Shown piece by piece: positions 46,440 through 58,689 of a stretch of 64,000 bases of DNA. Each line of letters starts with the position of its first letter. Positions within the stretch are counted from its first letter, which is position 1. The notes beneath the pieces were generated by a model. That model had not been told where the DNA came from, did not search any database, and worked only from the letters and a program-made list of their open reading frames with translations. Both the position numbers and the translations under genes were made by a program. Source of the stretch: Monodelphis domestica (lineage: Eukaryota; Chordata; Mammalia; Didelphimorphia; Didelphidae); the NCBI RefSeq assembly GCF_027887165.1, contig NC_077232.1, forward strand, positions 83,905,541 through 83,969,540, in the 5' to 3' direction.

Positions 46440-46600
46440 AAAGGGACTGGCATAGCGGGCAGAGTGCTAGACTTAATTTATGATATTCATTAACTTTGTG
46501 ACCATGGAAGAATTACTTCAGTTCTGAGTTATTTAAGTTATTTCATCTGCAAAATGGAGATAATACTCATTCTGAAAAAAGTAATTCATAACTTAAAACA
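46440..46600 (+). repeat. MIR-like SINE fragment
   Basis: The order ggcagagtgctagacttaat, tttgtgaccatggaagaatt, tcatctgcaaaatggagata fits a forward MIR. Diverged. Confidence 0.45.
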
Positions 46601-46939
46601 TTACAGAAATTTGAGCTATTATTATTATTAATATTTGTTACTTTACAAAGAAATTGATGATTTATTCAATGTGGGTACTTCCTTCACTGGCACAGATCAT
46701 GGTCTTGGGGGATCATTTTCATTCAATTCAAGACAATATATATTTATTAAGTGCCTATAAACACATGAATTGCTGTAATTAAAGAAAATCATTTCCTGGG
46801 GAGCCAACCTTCCAGTAAAGGACCTCTCCACTCTTAAAAAAGTTGGTCCTTGATTGACAACAGCATAGTCTATCACTGGGTTCATATTAAAAATTCAATT
46901 CAAGAGGACTTGCAAGATTACATAGTCTAATTCCTGCTG

Positions 46940-47185
46940 TTCAGTTGTGTCTGACTTTTTGTGACCCAGTAGACCATAGCATACCAATACTAACCATGTG
47001 GTTTTCTTAGCAAAGCTCCTGGAGTGGTTTTCCATTTCCTTCTGTATTAGATTAAGGCAAACAAAGAATATGTAACTTGTCCAGGGTCATGCAGCTAGAA
47101 TCTGAGGCTGAATTTGAACTCAGGTCTTCCTGACTCCAAGACCAGAGATCTATCCACTGATCCACCTAGCTGCCTCTTTCTGCTG
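46940..47185 (-). repeat. CORE-type marsupial SINE, reverse orientation
   Basis: It starts with gctgttcagttgtgtctgac, passes the cttagcaaagctcctggagt block and ends with ctatccactgatccacctag ctgcc. It belongs to the family at 50393-50640. Confidence 0.7.
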
Positions 47186-47249
47186 GACCAAAAGAAGGCT
47201 GTAGTGGAAGAAGGATCTAATTATTTATTAAAAATTACTTTCTAGTTCA

Positions 47250-47780
47250 CAGAGTAATCTACATTCATTATCTCATTTGATTGACATAACTTTATAAAGT
47301 AGCTATGGCAGATGGGGAAATAGGGATTCAGAGAAATGAAGCAATTTGTTCAAGGTTACATTTTTAGTAAATGGCAGAGCCAGGATTCCAGCCCAATTGA
47401 ATCCAAATTTAGGGCTCATACCACATTTCAGAGCTACTTTCTTAGAGGGTTCAGGGATATACTCTTCAAACCCCCTCTACTTTGTTCATCATCACTTCAC
47501 TTTTCAATAGTCCAGATTGACTTCAGAGGAATAATGGAACTCTTGAAAACAGGGATTTGGTCTTATCAAAGGATTTACAACTCTCCAGAGACAACTCTTG
47601 GCCCATTTGGAAAGAATAAAAACCATTTATTGTTCCCCTTACTACCTGTTAAAAACCGTTCTAAGTGCTGAGGATACACATACAGAAATAAGGCAGTCTC
47701 TGCCCTCAAGGAGCTTATATTCCAGTAGGGGGAGACAATACATATAAAGAGGTGATGACCAGGGAATGGGATTTTGGGTT
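47250..47780. repeat. MIR-like and L2-like remnants
   Basis: Positions 47250-47420 read as a reverse MIR. Positions 47610-47780 contain ctctgccctcaaggagctta and ccagtagggggagacaatac, phrases typical of L2-derived DNA. Confidence 0.45.
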
Positions 47781-48259
47781 TGGGAAGTCAAAGGAATGGT
47801 GGATGGAAGCACTGGGGAGTTAATTCATGAAGCCTTTCTAAGCAATGGTAATATTGATTTGATTACTGTTCCCAGTACAAGAGATAGAATCTATGGGTGT
47901 GCATGTGTTTGTGCCTGAGGGGTGAGATAGTGAGGAGAGATGAGAAAGATGGTGGGGTTGATGATCTGATGGGATGTGATGTGTCTCAAAAAAGAGACAA
48001 TTTGGCCAAATCAATATTATTATTAATTATTATTATTTAACTTTTATATAAATATTTTTACCGTATCTCATTGGAGCAGCCTACAAATCACTTAAATTAG
48101 ACTGTGCTTTTATCATCATTTTTTAATTATCATTGTCATCATTATCTTACTCATGAGGAAACTGAGGCTCAGAGGTCACAGTGCTATTAAGAGGTCAAGC
48201 TGAGAGTTAAATTTAGATGAACATAGAAAAATCAGATGATATTTCTCCTGTACAATTCA

Positions 48260-48730
48260 CTCCAGGCAATAGAAGTTGCCAGGAAGCCAAAGCAAATGCA
48301 TGTACCACTTGGTTATTTTATCCATCATTTTTGTTACAAATTGCTATTCAGTTGACTTAAACGGAGGCCTGTTACCCAAGATCCCATGTGCTGCTGCCCA
48401 CAGAACTCAAGGTCAATATTCATTATGCCAGATAAGAGAGAGAACATTATTGATCTCCACCTCACCCTTCTACCACTGTCAGCCACCCATGGAGCTTGAG
48501 AGCTGAGTTGTGGATGTGCAACATCATTTTATTAGCTAAATAAAGGATGTTGTCAGAAAAAATGACCCATCATGGGAGCTACATAAGCGACTCTGTTGAA
48601 GCTGGAAAATGCAAGGGACCCCCATTTATGACCATCTATTGCTCAGAACCAGATCTATTTAAAGAAGCAAATAAACCATAAAACATCTCCCCATCAATCA
48701 GAATATTCATAGAACATTCAGTTCTGGGCC
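48260..48730. promoter_or_regulatory. Candidate conserved non-coding element
   Basis: A repeat-free stretch with balanced composition inside otherwise repeat-packed DNA. It is dense in short factor-like words: gcaaatgcat (octamer-like), attagctaaataaagg, ccatcaatcagaatattcat. Candidate distal enhancer of HMX1/SOHo; not demonstrated. Confidence 0.3.
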
Positions 48731-49059
48731 CACATTTCAGGAAGGACATTGTCAAATGGAAATCTATCCGGAGGACTGTGAGGAGACCAGTGATAAATTA
48801 TAAGGGGATTAGTTGAAGGAAATGGGATTTTTTTAGCCTGGAGAAGATTAAACAGAAGTTTATATAATATATAATATTTATATCACAACTGATTTCAAGT
48901 ATTTGAAGGTTGACTTTCAGAAGAAAGGTAAGGTTTGTTCTTGTTTTGCCCCAGAGGGGCAAAGATAAGAAGTGGGCTAGGATTTACCAAGAAGGTTCTA
49001 AGAATCTTACTTAGTATATAGGAGGATGCTTGGTATTATAGGAAAATAAATGAATTTAT

Positions 49060-49600
49060 AGACAGGTGATTTGGTTTTTATCCAGGCTATCCCACTTTTT
49101 AAAAATTAGGTTCTATGATCTTGGGAAAGTCATATCAGAGCCTTGTCTGAACCTTCCTTTCCTCACATAAAATGGGCATAATATTACTTGTTCCTTCTTG
49201 TGAAGCTGTTGTGATACTATTGTTGCTGCTGCTGTATTACTTAGTATGAAGTTATTTTCCATCCATCATCTGGCAGATTTCTATTGCAATTAATAATTTT
49301 TTTGCTAACTGGGTGCTAAGTTCTGTTGCTTTTACCTGCTAAAAGATCACAGCCACCACTGGCATCTTCTAAATTTGGCAACGCCTGGTGTCTCTTCCTG
49401 TATAGTTCTGCAAATAAGACAAGGTCCCTGATCTTATGTAGCTCAGAGTTTAGCACGGGAGGCAATATTTAAAACCCCAGAATTACAGAGTTGGAATGAT
49501 TCAAATCCTCTTATTATGAACAAAGAAATGAGACTCAGAGAGGGAAATAGATTTGTAACAAGTCACACAGTAAATAAGTGTAGAGACTCCCCCTTGTGGA
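49060..49600. repeat. MIR-like remnants
   Basis: Positions 49060-49230 read forward (ctatgatcttgggaaagtca, aaaatgggcataat). Positions 49475-49590 read in reverse (gagactcagagagggaaata, caagtcacacagtaaataag). Confidence 0.45.
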
Positions 49601-49984
49601 CTAATGAAAAAAATATTTCATTATCTGTAAAATGGGGTTAACCTCCTGTACATTGCAGTAATGAATAATTCTAGAAATCTACCTTCATTTTAATAATGCA
49701 TTTCAAATTGATTTATGAAGCCTTGACTCTTTTTTCAAAGGAAGTTCTATTCCAGAGCAAAATCAGACAATTCAATGTGTTATTACTTTCAAAGGACATG
49801 GGTTTCATTTTGATTCTGTCAACAACTGCTTGGCTCCCATTGCCATATTCTCAAGCAGTCAGAATATTGATTTTCTTTTTCATACAAAGTTATAAGATTC
49901 TAATGAAATGTTATAAATAAAATCCTCTTGTAATGAGAGGAAGCATGTCAGAGTGGCTAGGAGAAGTTGGAAGAAAACAAGCAT

Positions 49985-50220
49985 TTATTAAGTACCTGTT
50001 ATGTGCTAAGCACTTTACAAATGCCTCATTTAGTCCTCACAACAACCTTGGGAGGCAGGTGTTATTATTATCCCTCCTTTACAGCTGAAGAAACTGAAGC
50101 AGACTAAGGTTAACAGGTTTGGCCAGGTTTACACAGCTAGTTTGTGTCTGAGGTTGTATTTAAACCCAGATAAATATTCCTGACTCCAAAACAGCACTCT
50201 AGTCACTGAACCACCTGGCT
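49985..50220 (-). repeat. CORE-type SINE with L2-like 3' end, reverse orientation
   Basis: The left part (ttattaagtacctgttatgt, tcctcacaacaaccttggga) is the L2-type end. The middle is tacagctgaagaaactgaag, and the right end (agtcactgaaccacctggct) is the tRNA-like head in reverse. Confidence 0.65.
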
Positions 50221-50392
50221 CTGGAAGATTGAGCTTGAAGTCCTTTCCTTGATGTATGCTAATTACCCCATGCAGGCTACTTAACCCCTCAGTACTCAAA
50301 GTAATTTATTTAAGACTATAAATTGGAAAGAAATTGTGGACCTTTAGGTAGAAGGATTTTTCCTCATCTGCAAATTGCCTATAGCAATAAAA

Positions 50393-50640
50393 TCACAGCT
50401 TGTTGTTCAGTTATTTCAGTCATCAGTTCTTCATGAACCCACTTAGGGTTTTCTTGGCAAAGATACTGGAGTGGTTTGCCATTTTCTTCTCCAGTTCATT
50501 TTTACAGATGAGGAAAACTGAGGCAAACAATTAAGTGACTTGCCCAAGGTCACACAGCTAGTAATTATCTACGTCTGAATTCAAACTCAGGTCTTCCTGA
50601 CTTTAGACCATGCTCTCTATCCACTGTGCCACTTAGCTGA
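50393..50640 (-). repeat. CORE-type marsupial SINE, reverse orientation
   Basis: Well preserved: the ttcttggcaaagatactgga block, ggtttgccattttcttctcc, agtgacttgcccaaggtcac, and the reverse head ctatccactgtgccacttag at the right. Confidence 0.8.
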
Positions 50641-51559
50641 ACTCCGGGAGGTGATAATAATGTTGTTATCCTGGAATATTGTTTATATAAATCAATCCCT
50701 GAAAATTGTATTCCTACTTTGAAACATCTAGATATGAAAGACAAGTTCTGATCCTGTCTTATTGTGTTAGCTGGAAAAAAATAAGTACTCTGTTCCTAGC
50801 ATGACATGGAGAAGGTGCCACATACATGTAACTGCTCTTTTACTCATGAAGGCTCCTCAGGTTTTTCCCATTTTGTATTTAATTGACCTAGTGCACATCT
50901 TATCTTTCTTATTAGCTGGTAAATTCTTGAATGCTGGGAACTGCCTCTTACTTTTCCTTGGGTGCCCCACAGTAGGAGGCACGGCATACTATAAGGGGAC
51001 TCATATTTTGAGTTTAATTGAATAGAATTCCTATGTTATTTGGTTTTGATGATTGGCTTGAGGATAAAGGCGGCTGTTATATCTGAGATGTGAAGGAAAG
51101 GAGTGTTGAGGGGCAGTTTCTACTTAAGATAAAAGATCTGAAAACAACTCAACTGCAGATTGGTTCTCTTCCACCAGCAAATAAAACCAACAATGAAGAA
51201 GAAGATTCCAAATGAGCGATGACTGCTACGTGAGGAAGGAAAAGAGAACGTGCATGTGGTATAATATTTTGAGTTACAGAGAAGTCTTTGGCATCAGTTC
51301 AGCATGCTATCATTTTTCTGGACCATTCACCTGGGTTGTAAAAATACCCTTGCAAACATGGAAAACTTCTTTATCAGAGAATTCATTGTTGTGATTTCCC
51401 CCAAGAAATTTTAGTACTTTTAAACTATATAATATTTTATATTTAAAAGGAGTTATACACATAGGATCGATGTGGTTTAGAGGAAATATTGCTAGGTCTG
51501 GAACCAAAAAATCTAAGTCTGAAATCCACTTCTGTTAAAGTTTGTAGAATGTACATAGT

Positions 51560-51700
51560 TATTTGCATGCTGTGTTCTTTATTAGTTTCTGAGCTCCTTT
51601 TTGTTTTTTTGGGTTTTTTTTTGTATTGCCAGTGTTTAATATGATATTTGGCATACAGTAGGTGCTTAATAGATGTTTATTTACTGGACTTGTTTTTTAT
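51560..51700 (+). repeat. L2-like 3' end
   Basis: It ends with ggcatacagtaggtgcttaa followed by tagatgtttatttactgg, the usual L2 3' end. A T-rich run precedes it. Confidence 0.55.
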
Positions 51701-52091
51701 TGCCTATGTGATCTTAAGCAATTCCCTTTCTTTTTTAAAAATATATTTTTCATTAATTCCTTTCATTTGAATATCCCCTTTACTTGAGACTGCATTACAA
51801 ACTATCTTCTAGCTGAGTTGAAATGATTAACTAGAGCATGCTAAAACTCTTTCAGAAGGAATTACAACCCCTCCTCTAGGACTAGAGGAAAGCCAGCATA
51901 CCTCTGTGCTCTCATATTCTTCATTCTGAGGATTGTAATCTTCTGAGCAGTAGGATCCCACTCCCAGGGTTCAGCCTCTTGGAATTCTCTCACTACAGAG
52001 AAAATTGAGGTTTGGGCAGCAATTCCCTTTCTAGTGTCAAGGCAAGCACGTTTGCTATGGCCACATGTATCTGCTGCAAGATGCTATTATC

Positions 52092-52295
52092 AGGCAGTGA
52101 GGTAGCTCAGCGAATTGTGAGTCGGACCCAGAGACTGGCCATCTTGGATTCAAATGTAGCCTCAGACACTACCTAGCTGTGTGACCTTGGACAAGTCACT
52201 TAACCCCCCCATTCCCTAGCCCTAATCCTCCTCAGAATCAATACATAGTATATAGTATTGATTCTCTAATAGAGAAGGCAAAGGCTTTTTTAAAA
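52092..52295 (+). repeat. tRNA-type marsupial SINE
   Basis: It contains gtgaggtagctcagcgaatt (A box), ttggattcaaatgtagcctc (B-box region), ctagctgtgtgaccttggac and a duplicated tail (two copies of an atagtat word). Moderately diverged. Confidence 0.85.
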
Positions 52296-52299
52296 AGAT

Positions 52300-52847
52300 G
52301 CCTTTACCTTTGGGGGAGGGGGAAGGAGAGAGAAATCCTCTAATTCCCTTAGATACATTCTCTGTCAGAGGAAAGAGTGCTTAAGTTGTTCCTTTTTTTG
52401 TAAGCTCTCTGCTCAACCTCTCCAGACCCCTCTCCCCCTTCAAAACTCTTTCCTGTATTTGCAAATGTAAATAAACAGGCATTGCAAAGACCCAGAAGTT
52501 CACTCTTAGCTTCTGATCCTCATCCTTTCACAGGCAAGTGAACCACTCAAAGTGTGTGAACCACTCTGGGAAGTTATAGGAGAGCCTCAGGGAGGGCACA
52601 TCAATGGACCCAGAGTCCCTGGTAAAACCACCCTAGGATGCTCCTGGGGGAAGGAGAGGAATATGGTGCTTGATTTATGTTTAGGTCCCCATAGCTGGGT
52701 CTGGAGTTTCTATCAGCAGATGGATATAACTAACTTAATCCCTCTGAATGAATTGAATTGCCTTTATGATTTAATATGGAATCTAGGACTGAACCTTACC
52801 AAAGTAAAAGACCTGGTGATACCGTGATGTTATGATTGTTGCTGCCA
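52300..52847. other. Intergenic DNA, nothing recognised
   Basis: Single-copy-looking sequence between two SINEs. A 91-residue open frame at 52552-52827 has no similarity or signals I recognise. Confidence 0.35.
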
Positions 52848-52849
52848 CA

Positions 52850-53027
52850 GCAACTTTTTTTTTGAACCCTTAATTTTATTTAGAACCCGAGGCAGGAGAG
52901 TCGTAATGGCTGGGCGAAGGGTGTTAAGTGACTTGTCCAGGGTGACACAGCTAGGAATTATCTGAAGCCATATTTAAACCCAGGACCTTCTGTCTCCAAG
53001 ACCACTGAGCTACCAAGCTGCCCCCTG
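52850..53027 (-). repeat. tRNA-type marsupial SINE, reverse orientation
   Basis: It starts with a T-run (the reversed A tail), passes cttgtccagggtgacacagc and ends ctgagctaccaagctgcccc. Diverged in the tail half. Confidence 0.82.
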
Positions 53028-53664
53028 CCACAGAAACTTTGAGAGTATGATGGGAGGGGGGTAATTCCTGAAGAGGAATTATGCAATAGGGCATAGAAGG
53101 GGGTTAGAGATGTTGAGAGACAGAAAAAGACAGAGAGATAGAGAGAGAGCTGGCCTTGGAATCAGATCTGGCTTCAAGTCCTGCTTCTGAAACATTGGTA
53201 ATGCAAACAGGGCAAACCATATAATATCTCAATGCCCCCAAGCAAATCTCTAAGAATATATAGAGAAGGGATCAGCTTATATTGTGGAGGGAGTTTCTTA
53301 TATTAAATCATAGGTCCAGACCCTATCCCTATTGCTGGAGCACAAAAACATTCAATTCATCCATCCACCTATCCATCCAGCACTAAGAGTATTTGTTATT
53401 AGGTGAGAGGAGGCAATTTACTTGAAACCCCTTAACCTCAGTTTTCCCCTCTACAAAATGGGGATGAGTCCCTCTTTTTGGAATTATTTACAGGACCACT
53501 GGGAGGAATACTTGTGATGATTCATTGTAACAACAAAAGCACACAACATATACTATTAATCTTACTATATTTTCTTTGAAGTCATAGGTTTGAACAGTAA
53601 GAATAGAAAATGAGTGGAAAGGACTGAGATGAAAGAAGGTTGGTCTAAACTGTTGATTCTTTTT

Positions 53665-53864
53665 TTTTTAAACCCTTACCTTCTGTCTTGGAATCAAAAC
53701 TGTGTATTGGTTCCAAAGCAGAAGAGTGGTAAGGACTAGGCAATGGGGGTTAAGTGACTTGCCCAGGGTCACACAGCTGGGAAGTGTCTAAGGTCAAATT
53801 TGAACCTAGGACCTCTTGTCTCTGGGCCTGGCTCTCAATCCACTGAGCTACCCAGCTGCCCCCT
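53665..53864 (-). repeat. tRNA-type marsupial SINE, reverse orientation
   Basis: Well preserved: T-run, cttaccttctgtcttggaat, gtgacttgcccagggtcaca, and the reverse head ctcaatccactgagctaccc ending agctgcccc. Confidence 0.92.
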
Positions 53865-54299
53865 AAACTCTCAACAAACAAAACTTTGGAGATTTTGAAC
53901 TAAAGGAAGAGAATTATTAAGCATCTAGTATGTGCCAAGCACTGTACTACTGCCCATATAGCTTTCCCTAAATAAAGCCAAGAAAATTCCTTTAGGATGT
54001 ATTCCAGGATAGACAGTATAGAGTAGTGCAAGGAACTACAGATTAGAACCAAAACATCTGATTTCAAAGCCCAGCTCTGCCTGGAATCCCAGCTCTAAAT
54101 GTGGGAATTTGGGTAAATCATGTTATGTTCCCGTCTCTGAACCTGCTCCCTTATCTGTTAAATTCAGAAAATTATTCCTATCCAATCTCTCTCATGTTGT
54201 AGTAAACAACAGAACATCCTACTATTTGATCTTCCTCAAGTAGTATGTAAATGACTGTTTTTATTATTAAAAACATAAGGAAAATGACACTCCCCCTTT

Positions 54300-55080
54300 A
54301 AAAATGTTTAAAGTTTCACTATTTAGGGGTCGTCAGGATTTAGAAGAAAGCTTTATTCCCTTTTGTTCTTTCTTTGGTTAGGGGAAAACTTTGTTCAATT
54401 TCTTGTTAAAGGTTTCCTGCTCCTTGATGAAAGAAGAATGGAAGTCAGAGTTGATAATGTCACAACTACCAGATGGCTTTCTTGAGGAGGCCATCAGGCC
54501 CCTTGTCTCTGTCAGGGGACTCTGATCCTCAATCGATGGGGGGAAAGCTCCTAACATGTCTCCTTGTCCCTTTAGTGAGGCCCTTTTGTAATCTTTGACC
54601 TGGGTCAGATGTCAGGATCAATGGCTTTGCATGTTTTCCTGTTCTGGTTTGTACGTCTGCCAAACCCATGTGACAATCTCTGACATGTGAGTCAGGGGAA
54701 ACAGATCAAAATCTGGAGAACCTCCCCAAATGGGATCTCAACTCATCCACTCCTAAAGGATTATCCTTTAGTTTCAGTGACAACCCATAGTATCCAAGGA
54801 ATCCACCAAAACCACAAGAAGTCCAGTCTTGAAATAATGTCTGACATTTTAATCACGATAATCCCCCAAATTTCCCTGGCACTTAATGGTTAATAAAACA
54901 ATTTTCTTTCAAGAGTCCTAAGTTGGTAGATGGATTATTCTTCTCATTTTACAGATGAACAAACTCAGAATCGCAGAAGGGATTTATTAGAGTCATATAG
55001 CTAACTGAGTCATTTAAATTCAAGTCTCTTAAATTCAAGTCGAATGCTCTTTCCACTAAGCTACCTTTTAAAAAAGTCTG
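54300..55080. other. Intergenic, mostly unassigned
   Basis: Positions 54330-54880 show no repeat that I recognise. Positions 54930-55070 look like a diverged reverse CORE-SINE (ctcattttacagatgaacaa, tttccactaagctacc). Confidence 0.35.
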
Positions 55081-55213
55081 TATTACTTCATTTAATTCTT
55101 TTTCTTCAATAAGACCTTTGTTGGTTACTCCTGGTAGCCCTGGTGCCCTACCTAGTAGCCTTGACTTCTACCTAGAGATATAAGGTAAATTAAATGTTTA
55201 AAATATCAATTCA

Positions 55214-55412
55214 AGGGGGCAGCTGGGTGGCTCAGTGGATTGAGAGCCAGGCCTAGAGATGGGAGGTCCTAGGTTCAAATCTGGCCTCAGACATTTCCCA
55301 GCTGTGTGACCCTGGGCAAGTTACTTGACCCCCATTGCCTAGCCCTTACCACACTTCTGCCTTCGAGCCAATACACAGTATTGACTCCAAGATGGAAGGT
55401 AAGGGTTTAAAA
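55214..55412 (+). mobile_element. Young tRNA-type marsupial SINE
   Basis: The cleanest copy in the window: A box tggctcagtgg, B box ggttcaaatct, core ctgtgtgaccctgggcaagt and tail cagtattgactccaagatgg. It has a perfect 13-bp target duplication, aaatatcaattca (55201-55213 and 55413-55425). It is close in sequence to the copy inside the L1 at 9497, so both are probably from the same recent burst. Confidence 0.95.
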
Positions 55413-56189
55413 AAATATCAATTCACTTCTAAATTCTACCAGGGCCTTTAATTTAAAAACCATATTTTATAATTACTCTTCCCTTACCCTGCCTGGCTAT
55501 GAGGTAAAACAAACATTCAAAACCAAATAACTTGGCAATTGATTCTGAAAGTATGTAAAAGTATGTAACATTAAGCATTTTTAGTTCCCCACCTTTCTTC
55601 CAAGAGAAAGGAAATTACCTGTCTTCTGGAACCAATATTATTCATTCATTTAATCTGAGATCAACAGCCTTTTATTATTGTTTCCACTTAAAAAAAATAA
55701 AGCCTTTATGTACCCTGTTCCTCTGGTTTTCCTTTCTTCTATTAGTTCGTGCAAGTCTTAACATGGGTCTTTTAATATTTTTATTCTAAACCTAACACCA
55801 AATAAAACAAACATTTCCACATACAAAATAGAACATCAAAAAAGGATTGCTCATGAATTTGCCAAATTATTATGAACAGAATTATTTTTATCCTAAATAT
55901 AAAATCCATATATAATTTTCACAGTTGTACTGATGCTCTGCCATTGTTTTTAGTTTTTCTTCTGTCTTCTTTGCATAAAAAATGTTTTAATGTTCTCCTC
56001 CACTTCATCCCCTTCCTTCTTCTGTTTTTGTTCCTCCTCCTCTTCCTCTTCCTCCTTCTCTATCTTTCTTTGTGACTTCCAACCATTGATTTTAGTTTCA
56101 CCTTCTTTAGTTAGTCAGGTCAAGTTTAATCCCTCTACCACATGACAGACTTTCAGATGAGTAGAGATCTCCAAGAGCAATTGCTGCTT

Positions 56190-58635
56190 TGTGTTGCTCT
56201 CCCCAATAGGATCACAAATTCTTGAATTATATAAATGTGGACATAAAATTTCTAAGGCAACACTTCAGTGGGTATTGCCTCATGTTGAATATCTTGGTTT
56301 TGTGTTGTCAGAGGGTTCCAGAAGTATCACTCAGAAAAGAATAGCTGATATCCAGAAACTGAATTCACCTAAGACCAAGAAGCAACTCAGAGCTGTTCTT
56401 GGGATAACTGGTTTCTGTAGACAATGGATACCTGGGTACAGTGAAATTACTAAATGTTTAACAGATCTAACCAGGAATATAGAACCAGAACCTCTGAAAC
56501 TCAAACCTGAACATCTGCAAGCCTTAAGTAAGCTTAAGGAAGCGATTTTATCTGCACCAGCTCTTGGAATCCCAGACTATACTAAACCTTTTCAATTATT
56601 TGTGAATGAGATGAAAGGAATTGCATCTGGTGTACTGACACAGACTTTAGGACAAAGTTTTCATCTCTAATCTCAAATGGCCAGAGAAGAGATTGCAGAA
56701 TGATAGAATCATCAGTCAAATTTAGTCTGCAGTCAAAAAGATCAGTAAAGAGAGGATCATTCCTGCAGAAGAGGATAGAAGAGGACAATGCAGATGAAGA
56801 GAATTCAGGAATTAATGGACATTGTTAAAAGACTGAAACTGTATAAATTTAAAGACTTTGTGAAATTTGCAATGAAGAGGATTACAGGATAAATGGACTA
56901 ATGAATTGATACTTTGGGGTAATGTATTATAGTGCAAAATAATATAGCATTTATTCACATACAAACACAAATATATTTACTACTATGGAATTGCAGAAGA
57001 ATAACTATTCAAGAAGGAGAGAAGAGAAAGAAAGATCTGAAGTAGGGGTAAGTATGTTGCATACAACAGTAACATAAAACCAGCATAAGAGTAGCACTGA
57101 CATTAAAATAGCAAAACAACATGACATAGCAAAAGTAACAACATAACAAAACATAAACACAAAACATAAACATGGTTAGGTTACATTGAATCACTACTTA
57201 AATAAGTGAAACAATGTATAGTTAGGGTACTAACAGTGTTATGATTAGCTATAGATAAATTAGTTACTAACAAAATGTAGTTAGATACTTAGATTTAGTT
57301 TAAGTATAGAAATTTAGTTAGACAGAAGTATTTAAAGGTAGGGATTAGTTAGGTAGGATTAAGGAAAATAAGAAAATTAGATTCTGACTTGTACTACATC
57401 ATACATTACACAACACAAATCACATATCAAACAAAATTGTAAATAAATATGTAAATAGGATATATAATAGCATTATAAATTAATTGTATTATAGTGTATG
57501 TATATATGTAAAATATGTGTAAATATGAAGTGTACATAAGTGTATATATGTGCAAATGTTTAGCATACATATATATTGTATGCATGTACTATATGTATAT
57601 ATGTAAATTATGTGCATAGCTCACTTATATTTATTGTTACATGTATTTGCATAAGTAAGTTTAATGTTTGGTTTGATTTTCAGTGTAAAACTTATGCAAT
57701 GTTCTGTTTATTATAATTCAAAACATTTTTTTCTAAGTATAATGTTAATGTGCTACAATAGTAGTACAATTTTCTGTATAGAGAATTTTGAGATTGATGT
57801 TTGCATGGCTGTTATGTTCATTTTTTGTTTGATGTTCTTTGGTGTTTTGATTTTGCTTCTGTTTGACATTTCTATTTGTTCATTATTTAATTTCTCTTCC
57901 TTTTCCTTTTTCCTCATTAAATTCCCTAGAATAGGTTAGTATTAGTTAGAATAAGATAGTTGAATGTAGGTTGTTTGCTATTTTGGGTAGATTTCTTAGT
58001 TTAGGTAATTGGTAAGTATTTTAGATTGTGCACAAATACAAGTGTTCCAACACGATTTTTATTTCATGCAAAAGGGGGGAGTGTAATAGGAAGAGGACAT
58101 TTGCAAAAGAACTATGTAATGTAAACGTTAGAGTGATTTACAGGAGCATGTGACAGAGAGTCACATGGGAGCCTAAGGGTCAAGATTCTAAGGTCCCAAC
58201 AGTCTTGTCACTTGTTTCCTGAAGGACCTGGGGTTGGAGGTTTGAAAACAGGTTTCTGGCTTTTGGTGATACCAGCTGAAGAGAGAGATCTTTTGAACTG
58301 GCTGCTGGCAGCTAGAACAGAGGACTGAAGACCCACTTCTCCACTGGACCTGTTTTGGACAGTTTTCATCTGAAGATCCTACAGGGTCCATTTGATTGGA
58401 CTCCACTTGTGAGATTTGGTTATGGGGAAACATTGTTTTAGCTTAGATAAGTTAGGTTTAGATAGATTAATAAAAATTAGGATTTAAGATTAATTGTAAT
58501 AATTCTCCTAACCCCTTTTCTTTCCTCCTTTTCCCATAAAATAAACCTGATTTTTATGTTTCCTTCTTGTTCATTCCCCTACCAAATCCCACTATTATAA
58601 TAGGAATCATGTGGCATTCCCTTATACTCCTTACA
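56190..58635 (+). mobile_element. 3' part of an endogenous retrovirus, broken
   Basis: A reverse-transcriptase fragment at about 56190-56670 (YLGFVLSEG; KKQLRAVLGITGFCRQWIPG) resembles gammaretrovirus/epsilonretrovirus-like pol. It is followed by about 1.4 kb of AT-rich DNA without recognisable pol or env, a purine tract (58071-58081) and one LTR (58082-58635). No 5' LTR, gag or protease was seen upstream. A fossil, clearly incomplete; the age cannot be set because only one LTR is present. Confidence 0.8.
58082..58635 (+). repeat. Retroviral LTR (3' LTR of the fossil)
   Basis: It starts TGTAATAGG directly after the purine tract and ends CCTTACA, giving short inverted ends (TGTAA/TTACA). A polyadenylation signal (aaaataaacc) lies near 58540. 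Length 554 bp. The right edge is inferred from the inverted ends. Confidence 0.7.
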
Positions 58636-58689
58636 GTCCCTCATTCTATACCACTTTCCTTGGCTCACCTAGTTATAAAGGGCTTGTAC

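Noticed and set aside
55214-55412. tRNA genes suggested by A and B boxes
   Set aside because: The boxes are in SINE heads followed by a long tail and A-run with target duplications; no cloverleaf-forming 3' half is present.
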